From an uncultured Pelagibacteraceae bacterium (GTDB lineage Bacteria; Pseudomonadota; Alphaproteobacteria; Pelagibacterales; Pelagibacteraceae), in the NCBI GenBank assembly GCA_902568465.1, contig CACFQR010000002.1:1-40000 (forward strand): 40,000 nt of DNA, written 5' to 3'. Numbering within the stretch: the stretch's first letter is position 1; every line of letters starts with the position of its first letter. The notes beneath the pieces are model-generated. The model saw only the letters and a list, made by a program, of their open reading frames with translations, did no database searches and was not told the DNA's origin. A program made the position numbers and the translations under genes. Positions 1-8,286 of the stretch are shown piece after piece.

Positions 1-2
1 TA

Positions 3-894
3 TCTAGCATTTTAAGAGATGCAAAATTATTAGATAGCATTGAAACTTCTATCAATCAAAAAAAAAACTCAAATAGTAGATGTTGAGATAAAAAAACCAA
101 ATTTTCAATTCTATAAAGCTAGTATTATTCCCGGACCATCAAAGCTTTGCAATCAAGAGCAATCTGTAATTATTTTTTTAAAGGATTTAACGGAAGTATT
201 CAAAACACAAAAATTTAAATCAGACTTTGTTGCTAATGTATCCCATGAACTAAGAACCCCTCTGCAATCTATTAAATTGGGTTTAGAAACTATTAACCAA
301 GGACACGCAACTAATGATTTTGAAAGTCAAAAGAAATTTTTACCAATCTTACTTCAACAAACTTCAAGAATGGAAACCTTAGTTAGTGATTTACTATCTT
401 TGTCTAAAATTGAATTAGAAGAGCATATAAGACCCACTGACAAACTTGATCTAAAAGAAATTATTTCACACGTAGTAGAAATACATAAGCAAATAATTAA
501 GAAAAATGACATCTCTGTAGATATAAAAGGAGAAGAATCAAAATATATAATACTCGGTCACAGAGATAGATTAATAGAAGTTTTTACAAATTTAATTGAT
601 AATGCAATTAAATATAGCCCAAAAGGCAAAAAAATTTATATTTCTTTAGTTAATAATAATGAAAGTACAACAGTATCTATAAGAGATGAGGGCATTGGAA
701 TACCCAAAAAATACATATCTAGAATTACAGAAAGATTTTTTAGAGTAGATCCTGCTAAAAGCAAAGAGGTGGGCGGAACTGGTTTAGGTTTAGCTATTGT
801 AAAACATATAGTAAATCAACATAGAGCTGAAATAGATATTAAAAGTGAAGAGGGAAAAGGAACGGAGTTTATATTAACATTTCCAAATAGCTAA
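3..894 (+). CDS. phoR: Phosphate regulon sensor histidine kinase PhoR, 5' end outside window, frameshifted
   Basis: This is the membrane sensor kinase that phosphorylates PhoB when phosphate is scarce. The uninterrupted part begins at a TTG at 40 and carries the HisKA H-box HELRTPL (phospho-acceptor His codon at 244-246), the N-box NLIDNAIKYSP, the G1 box DEGIGIP, the F box ERFFRVD and the G2 box GGTGLGLAIVKH. Positions 3-59 read in another frame as SSILRDAKLLDSIET and so on, which is typical PhoR PAS-domain sequence; that frame hits a stop at 84-86. The two frames join at a run of ten A at 58-67, so one extra A appears to break the gene. The TTG at 40 is therefore probably not a real start. 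A full gene would need slippage at the tract or a nine-A version. pstS follows 111 bp downstream. Identity is firm; whether the gene is functional is open. Confidence 0.9.
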
Positions 895-919
895 TTTTAA
901 TACAACCAAAAAGTTATAT

Positions 920-959
920 CTTTAACAAAACTTTAACATTCTTGTAATAATTCTTAAAC
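920..959 (+). promoter_or_regulatory. Tandem PhoB boxes upstream of pstS
   Basis: Four 7-mers sit at exact 11-bp intervals: CTTTAAC (920-926), CTTTAAC (931-937), TTGTAAT (942-948) and the weaker CTTAAAC (953-959). Each is separated by an AT-rich 4-mer. This is the 7+4 direct-repeat layout of a PhoB operator. The pstS start codon lies 46 bp further on, preceded by an AAGGA ribosome binding site. The assignment is by pattern and context only. Confidence 0.75.
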
Positions 960-1005
960 TTAGATCACATATTTAACAGACAGTTAAACAAAAAAGGAAA
1001 TAAAA

Positions 1006-2031
1006 ATGAAAAAGTTAAATATTTTATTGTCAGTCTTGGTACTTTTGGTTTTTGCATCATCAGTTCAAGCTAGAGATCAAATAAAAATAGTAGGATCTTC
1101 TACAGTTTATCCATATGCGACAGTTGTAGCTGAAACATTTGGAAAAGGTGGAAAATTTAAAACACCTGTTATTGAAAGTACTGGTACGGGTGGTGGAATG
1201 AAATTATTCTGTGCAGGAGTAGGTACACAACATCCAGATATTACTAATGCATCTAGAGCAATTAAATCTAAAGAAAAAGCATTATGTGAAAAAAATGGAG
1301 TAACTGAAATTATTGAAATCGTAGTAGGTAATGATGGTATAACTTTTGCTCACTCTGTTAATGCACCAGAGGCTGATTTTACCAAAGAACAACTTTGGAG
1401 AGCGTTAGCTGCTAAAGTTGATATTGATGGCAAGCTTGTTGCAAATCCATATAAAAAGTGGAGTGATATAGACTCAAGCCTACCAAGTAAAAAAATTGAA
1501 ATCATGATTGCACCACCAACATCTGGAACAAGAGATGCATGGAATTCATTAGTTATGGGTAAAGGATGTTCAAAAGCAGCAAAATCTCTTTACGAAGCTG
1601 ATGGAAAAAAAGCTAAAAAAGAATGTGCAAAAATGAGAGAAGATGGATACGCGGTTGAAGCTGGGGAAAATGATACTTTAATAGTACAAAAACTAGCTTC
1701 TAATCCTGATGCTTTCGGTTTCTTTGGTTACAGCTATTTAGTTGCAAATAAAGATAAAATTAAAGCTTCTGCAATAAATGGCGTCGAGCCAAGCCTTGAA
1801 GGAATTCAAGATTATTCTTATCCAATTGCTAGACCATTATTTTTCTATGTAAAAAAAGCACATATTGGAGTAGTGCCTGGTATAAAAGAATTTATCAAAG
1901 CATTTACTTCTAAAAAAGCGATGGGATCAAATGGTTATCTGACTGATATTGGTCTCGTTCCATTAGCAAAAGATAAATACAAAATAGTTAGAACTGCAGC
2001 TACTGAGTTGCAAGTTATTAACATTAAATAA
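1006..2031 (+). CDS. pstS: Phosphate ABC transporter substrate-binding protein PstS
   Basis: Periplasmic phosphate-binding protein of the high-affinity Pst transporter. A signal peptide of about 22 residues ends at VQA, followed by RDQIKIVGSSTVYP, the usual PstS start with the phosphate-binding GSSTV. Further ligand-loop motifs are ESTGTGGG and PTSGTRD. The length (341 aa) is normal for the alphaproteobacterial type. AAGGA lies just before the ATG, tandem PhoB boxes lie upstream, and a strong intrinsic terminator follows the stop. pstS is therefore probably transcribed both as a short abundant mRNA and, by read-through, with the rest of the operon. In SAR11, PstS is known to be among the most abundant proteins under phosphate limitation. 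Confidence 0.97.
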   Translation: MKKLNILLSVLVLLVFASSVQARDQIKIVGSSTVYPYATVVAETFGKGGKFKTPVIESTGTGGGMKLFCAGVGTQHPDITNASRAIKSKEKALCEKNGVTEIIEIVVGNDGITFAHSVNAPEADFTKEQLWRALAAKVDIDGKLVANPYKKWSDIDSSLPSKKIEIMIAPPTSGTRDAWNSLVMGKGCSKAAKSLYEADGKKAKKECAKMREDGYAVEAGENDTLIVQKLASNPDAFGFFGYSYLVANKDKIKASAINGVEPSLEGIQDYSYPIARPLFFYVKKAHIGVVPGIKEFIKAFTSKKAMGSNGYLTDIGLVPLAKDKYKIVRTAATELQVINIK

Positions 2032-2051
2032 TTTTAATAAACCCTCTTAAT

Positions 2052-2083
2052 AAAAGGCCAGGATAAATTCCTGGCCTTTTTTC
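2052..2083 (+). terminator. Intrinsic terminator after pstS
   Basis: An 11-bp perfect stem, AAAAGGCCAGG (2052-2062) with CCTGGCCTTTT (2070-2080), encloses a 7-nt loop and runs into a T-rich tail. It is the clearest factor-independent terminator in the window. It separates the highly expressed binding-protein gene from pstC, which has its own PhoB boxes. Confidence 0.88.
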
Positions 2084-2112
2084 TTTATTTTTACTCAATT
2101 ATAGGTTTAGGT

Positions 2113-2141
2113 TTGTAATAAAACTGTAACACTATTGTAAT
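2113..2141 (+). promoter_or_regulatory. Tandem PhoB boxes upstream of pstC
   Basis: Three 7-mers at 11-bp intervals: TTGTAAT (2113-2119), CTGTAAC (2124-2130) and TTGTAAT (2135-2141), with spacers AAAA and ACTA. This is a better match to the CTGTNAT-type Pho box than the pstS array. The last box ends only 14 bp before the probable pstC ATG at 2156. Confidence 0.75.
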
Positions 2142-2155
2142 AATGTTTGGTCAAA

Positions 2156-3559
2156 ATGAATTTGGCCATAATTGTATTAATAGTTCTTTTTAGCATTTCT
2201 TCTTTTTTCTTTGCCAGAACAAAAGTAAAAAAAATTGCAATTTCAAATCAAACAAAATTAAATGCATTACCAGATTATTATGGGTTCTATCTTTCTTTGT
2301 GGTGTGCGCTGCCAGCTTTGCTGATACTTATTGTTTGGACAATTTTTGAACCATCAATTATTAAAGCATTTATTTTTCAAGGAATAAGCGGAGAAAATGC
2401 TCAAACATATAATAATTCTGAATTAAATTTAATATACCAACAAATTAAGTCTTTTCATTTTGGTTATTTTACTGGAACTATAACTGAAGAAATAATAAGG
2501 GGGGCAGAAAGCTATAAATCTTTCTTATCTATAGCTCAAGGGTCGAAGATAGTTTTACTAGCAACAATAATAATATTTACAACTCTTTATGCCCTTAAAA
2601 AAATATTAAATAATAATAAAGCACGAGAGGATGTAGAAAAAATTTTTAAGGGACTCCTTTTTGTATGTTCTCTAGTAGCAATTTTGACTACGATTGGTAT
2701 TATATTTGCTCTATTATTTGAAAGTATTAAATTTTTTTCAGTAATTAATATCTTTGATTTTTTATTTGGCACTTCGTGGAGTCCACAACGAGCATTTGTT
2801 AGAGATGCTTCTACCATTACAGCAGAAGAATATGCAGATTTAAAAAATGCATTTGGTACGGTGCCATTATTTGCTGGTACAGCTTTTATTGCGTTGATTG
2901 CGATGATAGTTGCAGTCCCTATTGGTTTATTTTCTGGAATTTACATGGCTGAATATGCAAATACAAAAGTTAGAAAATATTCAAAACCAATCATTGAAAT
3001 TCTTGCTGGTATTCCTACTGTTGTTTATGGTTTTTTTGCAGCTTTAACCGTTGGACCTTTTTTTAGAGAAATAGGGGAAAAATTTGGTTTAGAAGTATCT
3101 TCCGAAAGCGCCTTAGCGGCGGGTTTAGTAATGGGAGTTATGATCATACCTTATATTAGTTCATTGTCAGATGATGTAATTAATGCTGTACCTCAGTCAT
3201 TACGAGATGGTTCTTATGCGATTGGTGCCACAAAATCTGAAACTATTAAAAGAGTTGTCTTTCCAGCAGCCCTTCCTGGAATTGTAGGATCTGTACTTCT
3301 TGCTGTTTCAAGGGCGATAGGAGAAACAATGATCGTTGTTATGGCCGCTGGTCTAGCAGCTAATTTAACTTTAAATCCATTAGAATCGACAACAACTATC
3401 ACAACACAAATTGTAATGATTTTAGTTGGAGATCAAGAATTTGATAGTCCTAAAACTCAATCTGCCTTTGCGTTAGGTCTTACATTATTCTTCGCTACAT
3501 TAGTTTTAAACTACATAGCTCTAAGAGTTGTTAAAAAATATAGAGAGAAATATGAATAA
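2156..3559 (+). CDS. pstC: Phosphate ABC transporter permease PstC
   Basis: Inner-membrane permease of the Pst transporter. It belongs to the long alphaproteobacterial form (about 467 aa), with an extra N-terminal membrane region: an N-terminal helix, then helices around LWCALPALLILIVW, then a soluble segment. The conserved permease core follows, with GTSWSPQ, EILAGIPTVVYGF and the cytoplasmic EAA-type loop SLRDGSYAIGATKSETIKRVVFP. The ATG at 2156 is preferred because the N-terminal helix starts there; a TTG nine bases upstream is also in frame. The last 8 bp overlap the start of pstA. There is no visible Shine-Dalgarno, and PhoB boxes end 14 bp upstream. Confidence 0.94.
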   Translation: MNLAIIVLIVLFSISSFFFARTKVKKIAISNQTKLNALPDYYGFYLSLWCALPALLILIVWTIFEPSIIKAFIFQGISGENAQTYNNSELNLIYQQIKSFHFGYFTGTITEEIIRGAESYKSFLSIAQGSKIVLLATIIIFTTLYALKKILNNNKAREDVEKIFKGLLFVCSLVAILTTIGIIFALLFESIKFFSVINIFDFLFGTSWSPQRAFVRDASTITAEEYADLKNAFGTVPLFAGTAFIALIAMIVAVPIGLFSGIYMAEYANTKVRKYSKPIIEILAGIPTVVYGFFAALTVGPFFREIGEKFGLEVSSESALAAGLVMGVMIIPYISSLSDDVINAVPQSLRDGSYAIGATKSETIKRVVFPAALPGIVGSVLLAVSRAIGETMIVVMAAGLAANLTLNPLESTTTITTQIVMILVGDQEFDSPKTQSAFALGLTLFFATLVLNYIALRVVKKYREKYE

Positions 3560-4814
3560 AGATCAGTTACTTAAAAAAAGATACCGCGCTGAAAAAAGAT
3601 TTAAATTTTATGGGTTAGTATCAATTACATTAGCAATTTTATTTGTAATTTTTTTAGTAAATGTAATTTTTTCTAAAGGAAGAACAGCTTTCCAGAGAAC
3701 AACCATTGCTGTTGAAGTAAATTTCAATACAGAAGAACTGGAGTTAAGTTCAAACGCTTCTATAGAAGAAATCCAGGATGCTGATTTTTATGATTTATCG
3801 ATTAATAGTTTACTTAAGCTTTATAAAACTGAAGGAGCGAAACAAGAAAAAGAATTATTAAGAGTTTTTAGCCCCGATCATGATATCGAGATTAAAAATT
3901 TTTTAATTAAAAATTTAGATAATTTAAACAAAAATGTCATAGTTAATTTAACTACCTCAGATGATATTGATCAGCTCCATAAAGGAAATTATCCAAGACA
4001 TTTGCCAGAAGAAAGAAGAAGAATATCAGATTTTCAACTTTTAATTTACGATCAATTAGTAAAGGAAAATAAAGTTAATAAAGTATTTAATACTTTCTTT
4101 TTTACTAATGGAGACTCAAGAAATCCTGAATTAGCTGGTATAGGTGGTTCTTTATTTGGATCATTTTTTACTATAATTATTACATTAATACTTTCTTTTC
4201 CAATTGCTATTTTTGCATCAATATATTTAGAAGAGTTTGCTCCAAAAAATCGTATTACAGATTTTATTGAAATAAATATTAATAATTTGGCAGCTGTACC
4301 ATCAATTGTTTTTGGTTTATTGGGTTTAGGAATCCTTTTAGGAACATTTGATTTGCCCAGATCAACCCCATTAGTTGCGGGAATTACATTATCTTTAATG
4401 ACTTTACCAAGAATTATTATTCCATGTAGAGCTTCATTAAAAGCTGTCCCACCATCTATTAGAGAGGGTGCGCTTGCAGTTGGAGCATCGAAAGTTCAAT
4501 CAGTTATGCATCATGTTGTTCCTTTAAGTATTCCTGGAACATTATCCGGAACTATTATTGGTCTTGCTCAGGCTTTAGGAGAAACTGCTCCTTTAATACT
4601 TATTGGTATGGTTGCGTTTGTTGTAGATATACCAGCAACTCCTATTGATCCATCTGCATCATTACCTGTTCAAGTCTATCTTTGGTCAGAACAAGCTGAA
4701 CGAGGATTTGTTGAAAAAACTTCAGCTACTATTATGGTTTTGCTGAGCTTTTTAATTGTAATGAATTTCATAGCAGTTTATTTAAGGCAAAAATTTGAGA
4801 AAAAATGGTCATGA
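3552..4814 (+). CDS. pstA: Phosphate ABC transporter permease PstA
   Basis: Second permease subunit, pairing with PstC. A membrane helix near residues 17-40 is followed by a large non-membrane segment (roughly 45-200), then the permease core with [15 protein letters not shown], the EAA loop [23 protein letters not shown], and [13 protein letters not shown]. The 420-aa length suits the long alphaproteobacterial form. The ATG at 3552 was chosen over an upstream in-frame TTG at 3528 because it gives the usual [17 protein letters not shown] start and a short overlap with pstC. The 3' end overlaps pstB, so translation is probably coupled. Confidence 0.93.
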   Translation: MNKDQLLKKRYRAEKRFKFYGLVSITLAILFVIFLVNVIFSKGRTAFQRTTIAVEVNFNTEELELSSNASIEEIQDADFYDLSINSLLKLYKTEGAKQEKELLRVFSPDHDIEIKNFLIKNLDNLNKNVIVNLTTSDDIDQLHKGNYPRHLPEERRRISDFQLLIYDQLVKENKVNKVFNTFFFTNGDSRNPELAGIGGSLFGSFFTIIITLILSFPIAIFASIYLEEFAPKNRITDFIEININNLAAVPSIVFGLLGLGILLGTFDLPRSTPLVAGITLSLMTLPRIIIPCRASLKAVPPSIREGALAVGASKVQSVMHHVVPLSIPGTLSGTIIGLAQALGETAPLILIGMVAFVVDIPATPIDPSASLPVQVYLWSEQAERGFVEKTSATIMVLLSFLIVMNFIAVYLRQKFEKKWS

Positions 4815-5578
4815 TAAATAATAAAGTTAAAATAAAAACTACAAACCTTAATGTTTATTATGGAGATAAACAGGCACTTAATGATGTGAATTTAGAAATT
4901 CACAGTAAAGAAGTTACAGCACTAATCGGGCCATCTGGATGTGGAAAATCTACATATATAAGATGTATTAATCGTATGAATGATGTAATCGATATTTGTA
5001 GAGTTACTGGTTCCATCGAAATTGATGGCAATGAAATAAATAAAAAAGAAATTGATGTTGTAAGCTTAAGAGAGAAAATAGGAATGGTTTTTCAAAAACC
5101 TAATCCATTTCCAAAAAGTATCTATGACAATGTTTCTTACGGACCAAATATTCATGGTTTAGCAGAAAACAAAGTTAAGATGGACGAAATTGTTGAAACT
5201 AGTTTAAAAAAAGCAGCACTATGGAATGAGGTTAAAGATCGATTAAATGAGCCGGGTACAAGTTTATCTGGTGGCCAACAACAAAGATTATGTATAGCAA
5301 GAGCAATATCGGTAAATCCTGAAGTTATTTTAATGGACGAACCCTGTTCAGCGCTTGATCCTATCGCTACTGCTAAAATAGAAGAATTAATGGACGAATT
5401 AAAAAAGACTTATACAATAGTAATAGTTACGCATTCTATGTCCCAAGCCGTTAGGGTTTCGCAAAGAACAGGATTTTTCCATCTCGGTAAGCTCATAGAA
5501 GTTGATACAACAGAAAAAATATTTAAAAATCCCAACAATAAAATGACACAAGATTATATTACAGGGAGGTTCGGATAA
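4805..5578 (+). CDS. pstB: Phosphate ABC transporter ATP-binding protein PstB
   Basis: ATPase that powers phosphate import. All ABC motifs are present: Walker [10 protein letters not shown], the Q-loop region [15 protein letters not shown] (a PstB hallmark), signature [14 protein letters not shown], Walker B VILMDEP with SALDP, and the H-loop THSM. Length is about 257 aa, as in E. coli. Two starts are possible: ATG at 4805, or ATG at 4811, which makes a classic ATGA overlap with the pstA stop. GAGA at 4797-4800 fits 4805 better. phoU starts 2 bp after the stop. Confidence 0.97.
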   Translation: MVMINNKVKIKTTNLNVYYGDKQALNDVNLEIHSKEVTALIGPSGCGKSTYIRCINRMNDVIDICRVTGSIEIDGNEINKKEIDVVSLREKIGMVFQKPNPFPKSIYDNVSYGPNIHGLAENKVKMDEIVETSLKKAALWNEVKDRLNEPGTSLSGGQQQRLCIARAISVNPEVILMDEPCSALDPIATAKIEELMDELKKTYTIVIVTHSMSQAVRVSQRTGFFHLGKLIEVDTTEKIFKNPNNKMTQDYITGRFG

Positions 5579-5580
5579 TT

Positions 5581-6279
5581 ATGTCAGATGAAGCACATAT
5601 AGTTAAGTCTTATGAAGAAGAGCTACAAAACTTAAACGATAGTTTGATTAAGATGGGAAGTCTAACTGAAAGTCAATTAGCTGATTCAATGGAAGCTATA
5701 ATAAAAGTAGATAAAGAATCAGCAGATAAAATTATTGCAAATGATGCGAAGATTAATGAATTAAGAGCAAAAATTGATAATCAAATAATGACTGTTTTAG
5801 TCAAAAGAGCTCCTATGGCAATTGATTTAAGAATAACAATATCAACCTTAAAAATTTCGCACGATTTAGAAAGAATAGGAGATTTAGCCAAAAGTGTTGC
5901 AAAAAAAATTAAACCTTTACCCCATGATTTACCCAAAGAACTTATTGGCAGCCTAAGAAGATTAGGAGATTTAGTTCAAAAACAATTAAGAAATGTATTA
6001 GACGCTTATCTTAACAAATCAAAAGAAAGTGCCATAGCTATTTGGAAAAATGATGAACAAGTAGATGATCTTACTAATACTGCAATGAACGAGGTAGCTG
6101 ATTTTTTAGGAAAAAGTAAAAAAAATTTAGAATTAGCTACTCATTTATTATTTGTTACTAAAAATATTGAAAGAGCAGGGGATCACGTTACTAATATTGC
6201 TGAGTCCTTATACTATTTAATTGAAGGTGAGTATTTAGAAGGAGCTAGACCTAAGGGTAAAGATATAGAGAAAAATTAA
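5581..6279 (+). CDS. phoU: Phosphate-specific transport system accessory protein PhoU
   Basis: Cytoplasmic negative regulator that links the Pst transporter to PhoR and represses the Pho regulon when phosphate is plentiful. Two helical PhoU repeats are visible, each with the metal-binding type motif: ISHDLERIGDLAKSVA around residues 95-110 and TKNIERAGDHVTNIAE around 195-210. Length (232 aa) is standard. GGAGG inside the end of pstB serves as ribosome binding site. The stop codon shares one base with the phoB start (TAATG). Confidence 0.96.
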   Translation: MSDEAHIVKSYEEELQNLNDSLIKMGSLTESQLADSMEAIIKVDKESADKIIANDAKINELRAKIDNQIMTVLVKRAPMAIDLRITISTLKISHDLERIGDLAKSVAKKIKPLPHDLPKELIGSLRRLGDLVQKQLRNVLDAYLNKSKESAIAIWKNDEQVDDLTNTAMNEVADFLGKSKKNLELATHLLFVTKNIERAGDHVTNIAESLYYLIEGEYLEGARPKGKDIEKN

Positions 6280-6959
6280 TGAATGCTAAAATATTTATAG
6301 TAGAAGATGAAAAGCCTATTATAACTTTAATTAAATATAATTTAGAAAAAGAAGGTTACAAAGTTTCTTCTTCAGAAAACGGTGAAGAGGCACTGAAAGA
6401 GATAAAGGAAAGCGCTCCAGATCTTGTCTTGTTAGATTGGATGTTACCTGATTTGTCAGGAATAGAGATTTGTAAACAACTTAAAAAAAGTGCTCAATAT
6501 AAAAGTATACCAATCATTATGCTGACGGCTAAAGGAGAAGAAGAGGATAAAGTTAGAGGATTAAATGTTGGCGCAGATGATTATGTAACTAAACCATTTA
6601 GCTATCCTGAATTGCTCGCAAGAATAGAAGCTTTGCTTAGAAGATCTAAACCTTCAGTGGCACAAGATGTTATTTCTTTTGAAGATTTAAAAATTGATAG
6701 AATTACAAGGAGAGTTTACAGAGGAAAAAAAGAGATTTCTTTAGGTCCTACCGAATATAATTTGTTAGACTTTTTTATAAAAAATCCAAAGAGAGTTTAT
6801 TCTAGAGAGCAATTACTCGAAAATGTTTGGGGAAACGATATTAACATAGAATCCAGAACCGTCGATGTTCATATACGTAGGTTAAGACAAGCAATTAATA
6901 TTGCAGGCAGTAAAGAACTGATAAGAACAGTAAGATCTGCTGGTTATTCCTTAGACTAA
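6279..6959 (+). CDS. phoB: Phosphate regulon response regulator PhoB
   Basis: OmpR-type response regulator that activates genes carrying Pho boxes. The receiver domain contains the acidic pair ED near residue 10, the phosphorylated Asp in LLDWMLPD (D53), T83 and K105 in TKPF. The C-terminal winged helix contains GPTEYNLLDFF and the recognition region SRTVDVHIRRLRQAI, which is close to PhoB. phoB is translationally coupled to phoU. It lies at the other end of the operon from phoR, so regulator and sensor flank the transporter genes. Confidence 0.97.
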   Translation: MNAKIFIVEDEKPIITLIKYNLEKEGYKVSSSENGEEALKEIKESAPDLVLLDWMLPDLSGIEICKQLKKSAQYKSIPIIMLTAKGEEEDKVRGLNVGADDYVTKPFSYPELLARIEALLRRSKPSVAQDVISFEDLKIDRITRRVYRGKKEISLGPTEYNLLDFFIKNPKRVYSREQLLENVWGNDINIESRTVDVHIRRLRQAINIAGSKELIRTVRSAGYSLD

Positions 6960-6964
6960 AATTT

Positions 6965-7408
6965 ATGAAATCAATATTATTTGTTTGTACCGGTAATTCT
7001 GCAAGAAGTATTATTGCGGAAAGCATTATAAACAAAAACTATAGTAAAGATTTTAAAGCATATAGTGCAGGTAGTAATCCAAGTGGAAAAATTAATCCTC
7101 ATATTAAAGAATATTTAATTACTAAAAAATATGATGTTTCAAACCTTAATTCGAAAAATTTTAATGTTTTTTTAAAAGATAAAAAAATATTTGATTACGT
7201 TGTAACAGTTTGCAGTAGTGCACATAATGAAATTTGCCCAATTTGGCCTAACAAAAACATAATTATTCATTGGGATATTAAAGATCCTGTAAAACAAATT
7301 GAAAGCCTTAATTTGAATAAAAAATCAATAGACTTAATTATTGATGAAACTTATAACGTTTTACATAGAAAAATTACTGATTGGACACAAAGTGAAAAAA
7401 ACAAATAA
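6965..7408 (+). CDS. arsC: Arsenate reductase, low-molecular-weight phosphatase fold
   Basis: Reduces arsenate to arsenite in the cytoplasm. The N-terminal phosphatase P-loop is FVCTGNSARS (C8 to R14, CX5R). The two further cysteines of the thioredoxin-coupled type lie in VCSSAHNEIC (C83 and C91), followed by PIWP and HWDIKDP, all typical of ArsC rather than of a protein tyrosine phosphatase. The gene starts 5 bp after phoB, so it is very probably part of the Pho operon. Its 3' end overlaps the aquaglyceroporin gene by 17 bp. Arsenate enters through phosphate transporters, which explains the location. Confidence 0.9.
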   Translation: MKSILFVCTGNSARSIIAESIINKNYSKDFKAYSAGSNPSGKINPHIKEYLITKKYDVSNLNSKNFNVFLKDKKIFDYVVTVCSSAHNEICPIWPNKNIIIHWDIKDPVKQIESLNLNKKSIDLIIDETYNVLHRKITDWTQSEKNK

Positions 7409-8039
7409 ATATTTTTTAGGCGAATTTATTGGTAGTGCTTTTCTAGTTATGATTGTTGTGGGATCCGGCATTATGGCTGAAAATTTGACTGATAATTTAG
7501 CAATAATGCTTTTAGCTAATACTATAGCTACTGGCGCAGGTTTGTTTGTTTTAATTACTGTTTTTTCAGATATTTCAGGAGCTCACTTTAATCCATTCGT
7601 ATCACTAGCAATGGTTTTAACTAAAAAGTTAAATAAAAATTTATTAATAACTTACATTCCAGCTCAAGTTTTAGGATGCTTATTTGGAGTGATGCTTGCA
7701 AATTTTTTCTTTGAATATCCATTAATTGAACTTTCAACAAAAATTAGACCAGGTATTAATATCTTTGTTGCAGAAATTGTAGCAACTTTTGGACTTATAT
7801 TTGTAATCTTTGGATCATTAAGAAGCGGAAAAATAGTTGTAGCCGCATCCGTAGCAACATTTATTACTGCAGGTTATTGGTTTACATCCTCAACATCTTT
7901 TGCAAATCCTGCCGTTGCACTAGCTAGAACATTTACGAATACTTTTACTGGTATTAGTTACACAAATACACCAAGTTATATTTTAGCCGAATTAATCGGT
8001 GCTTTAATCGCGGTATATGTGATTAAAAAACTAATTTAA
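7392..8039 (+). CDS. aqpS: AqpS-like aquaglyceroporin (probable arsenite channel)
   Basis: Membrane channel of the MIP family with about six membrane helices. The second pore half carries the canonical SFANPAVALAR (N172-P173-A174, R179). The first half carries AHFNPFVS, so the first NPA is NPF (residues 67-69). The start GTG at 7392 is inferred from the family, which begins just before the first helix (YFLGEFIGSAFLVMIVVGSG); an ATG at 7341 would add an unlikely 17-residue extension inside arsC. In Sinorhizobium meliloti, AqpS replaces the ArsB pump and lets arsenite leave the cell down its gradient. The same pairing with arsC is inferred here. The 3' end overlaps the convergent small gene by 17 bp. 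Confidence 0.86.
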   Translation: MKKTNKYFLGEFIGSAFLVMIVVGSGIMAENLTDNLAIMLLANTIATGAGLFVLITVFSDISGAHFNPFVSLAMVLTKKLNKNLLITYIPAQVLGCLFGVMLANFFFEYPLIELSTKIRPGINIFVAEIVATFGLIFVIFGSLRSGKIVVAASVATFITAGYWFTSSTSFANPAVALARTFTNTFTGISYTNTPSYILAELIGALIAVYVIKKLI

Positions 8040-8244
8040 AATAACCAATTAGAAACAAAGGTATCTGTAATCCAAAGTTAGTTAATATAGCTTTATCCTT
8101 TGATATAAATCCAGCTATTGTCCATCCCACAACACCAAGACCATGAAAGAAAATATTAACTGGATAGATATTTAAATTAGTTAATAAAATTCCCATTAAA
8201 ACAAGAAATGTACTTATCCATTTAAGATATTTTTTTATAAACAT
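8023..8244 (-). CDS. Small membrane protein of unknown function
   Basis: A 73-aa protein made almost entirely of two or three hydrophobic segments: WISTFLVLMGILLTNLNIYP, FFHGLGVVGWTIAGFI, and a C-terminal ILTNFGLQIPLFLIGYF. It resembles small two- to three-helix proteins common in alphaproteobacteria, but I cannot name a function. A clear AGGAG lies just before the ATG at 8244, which supports a real gene. It is 42 bp downstream of zur on the same strand and could be the last gene of the zinc operon. Its 3' end overlaps aqpS on the other strand. Confidence 0.75.
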   Translation of the reverse strand: MFIKKYLKWISTFLVLMGILLTNLNIYPVNIFFHGLGVVGWTIAGFISKDKAILTNFGLQIPLFLIGYFKLVF

Positions 8245-8286
8245 TATGCTCCTTTCTAATTTTTATTAAATTATTTTGTGATTATT

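Noticed and set aside
40-42. TTG at 40 as the genuine start of a short kinase gene
   Set aside because: PAS-domain sequence in another frame continues upstream to the window edge, so this TTG is best explained as an artefact of the frameshift.
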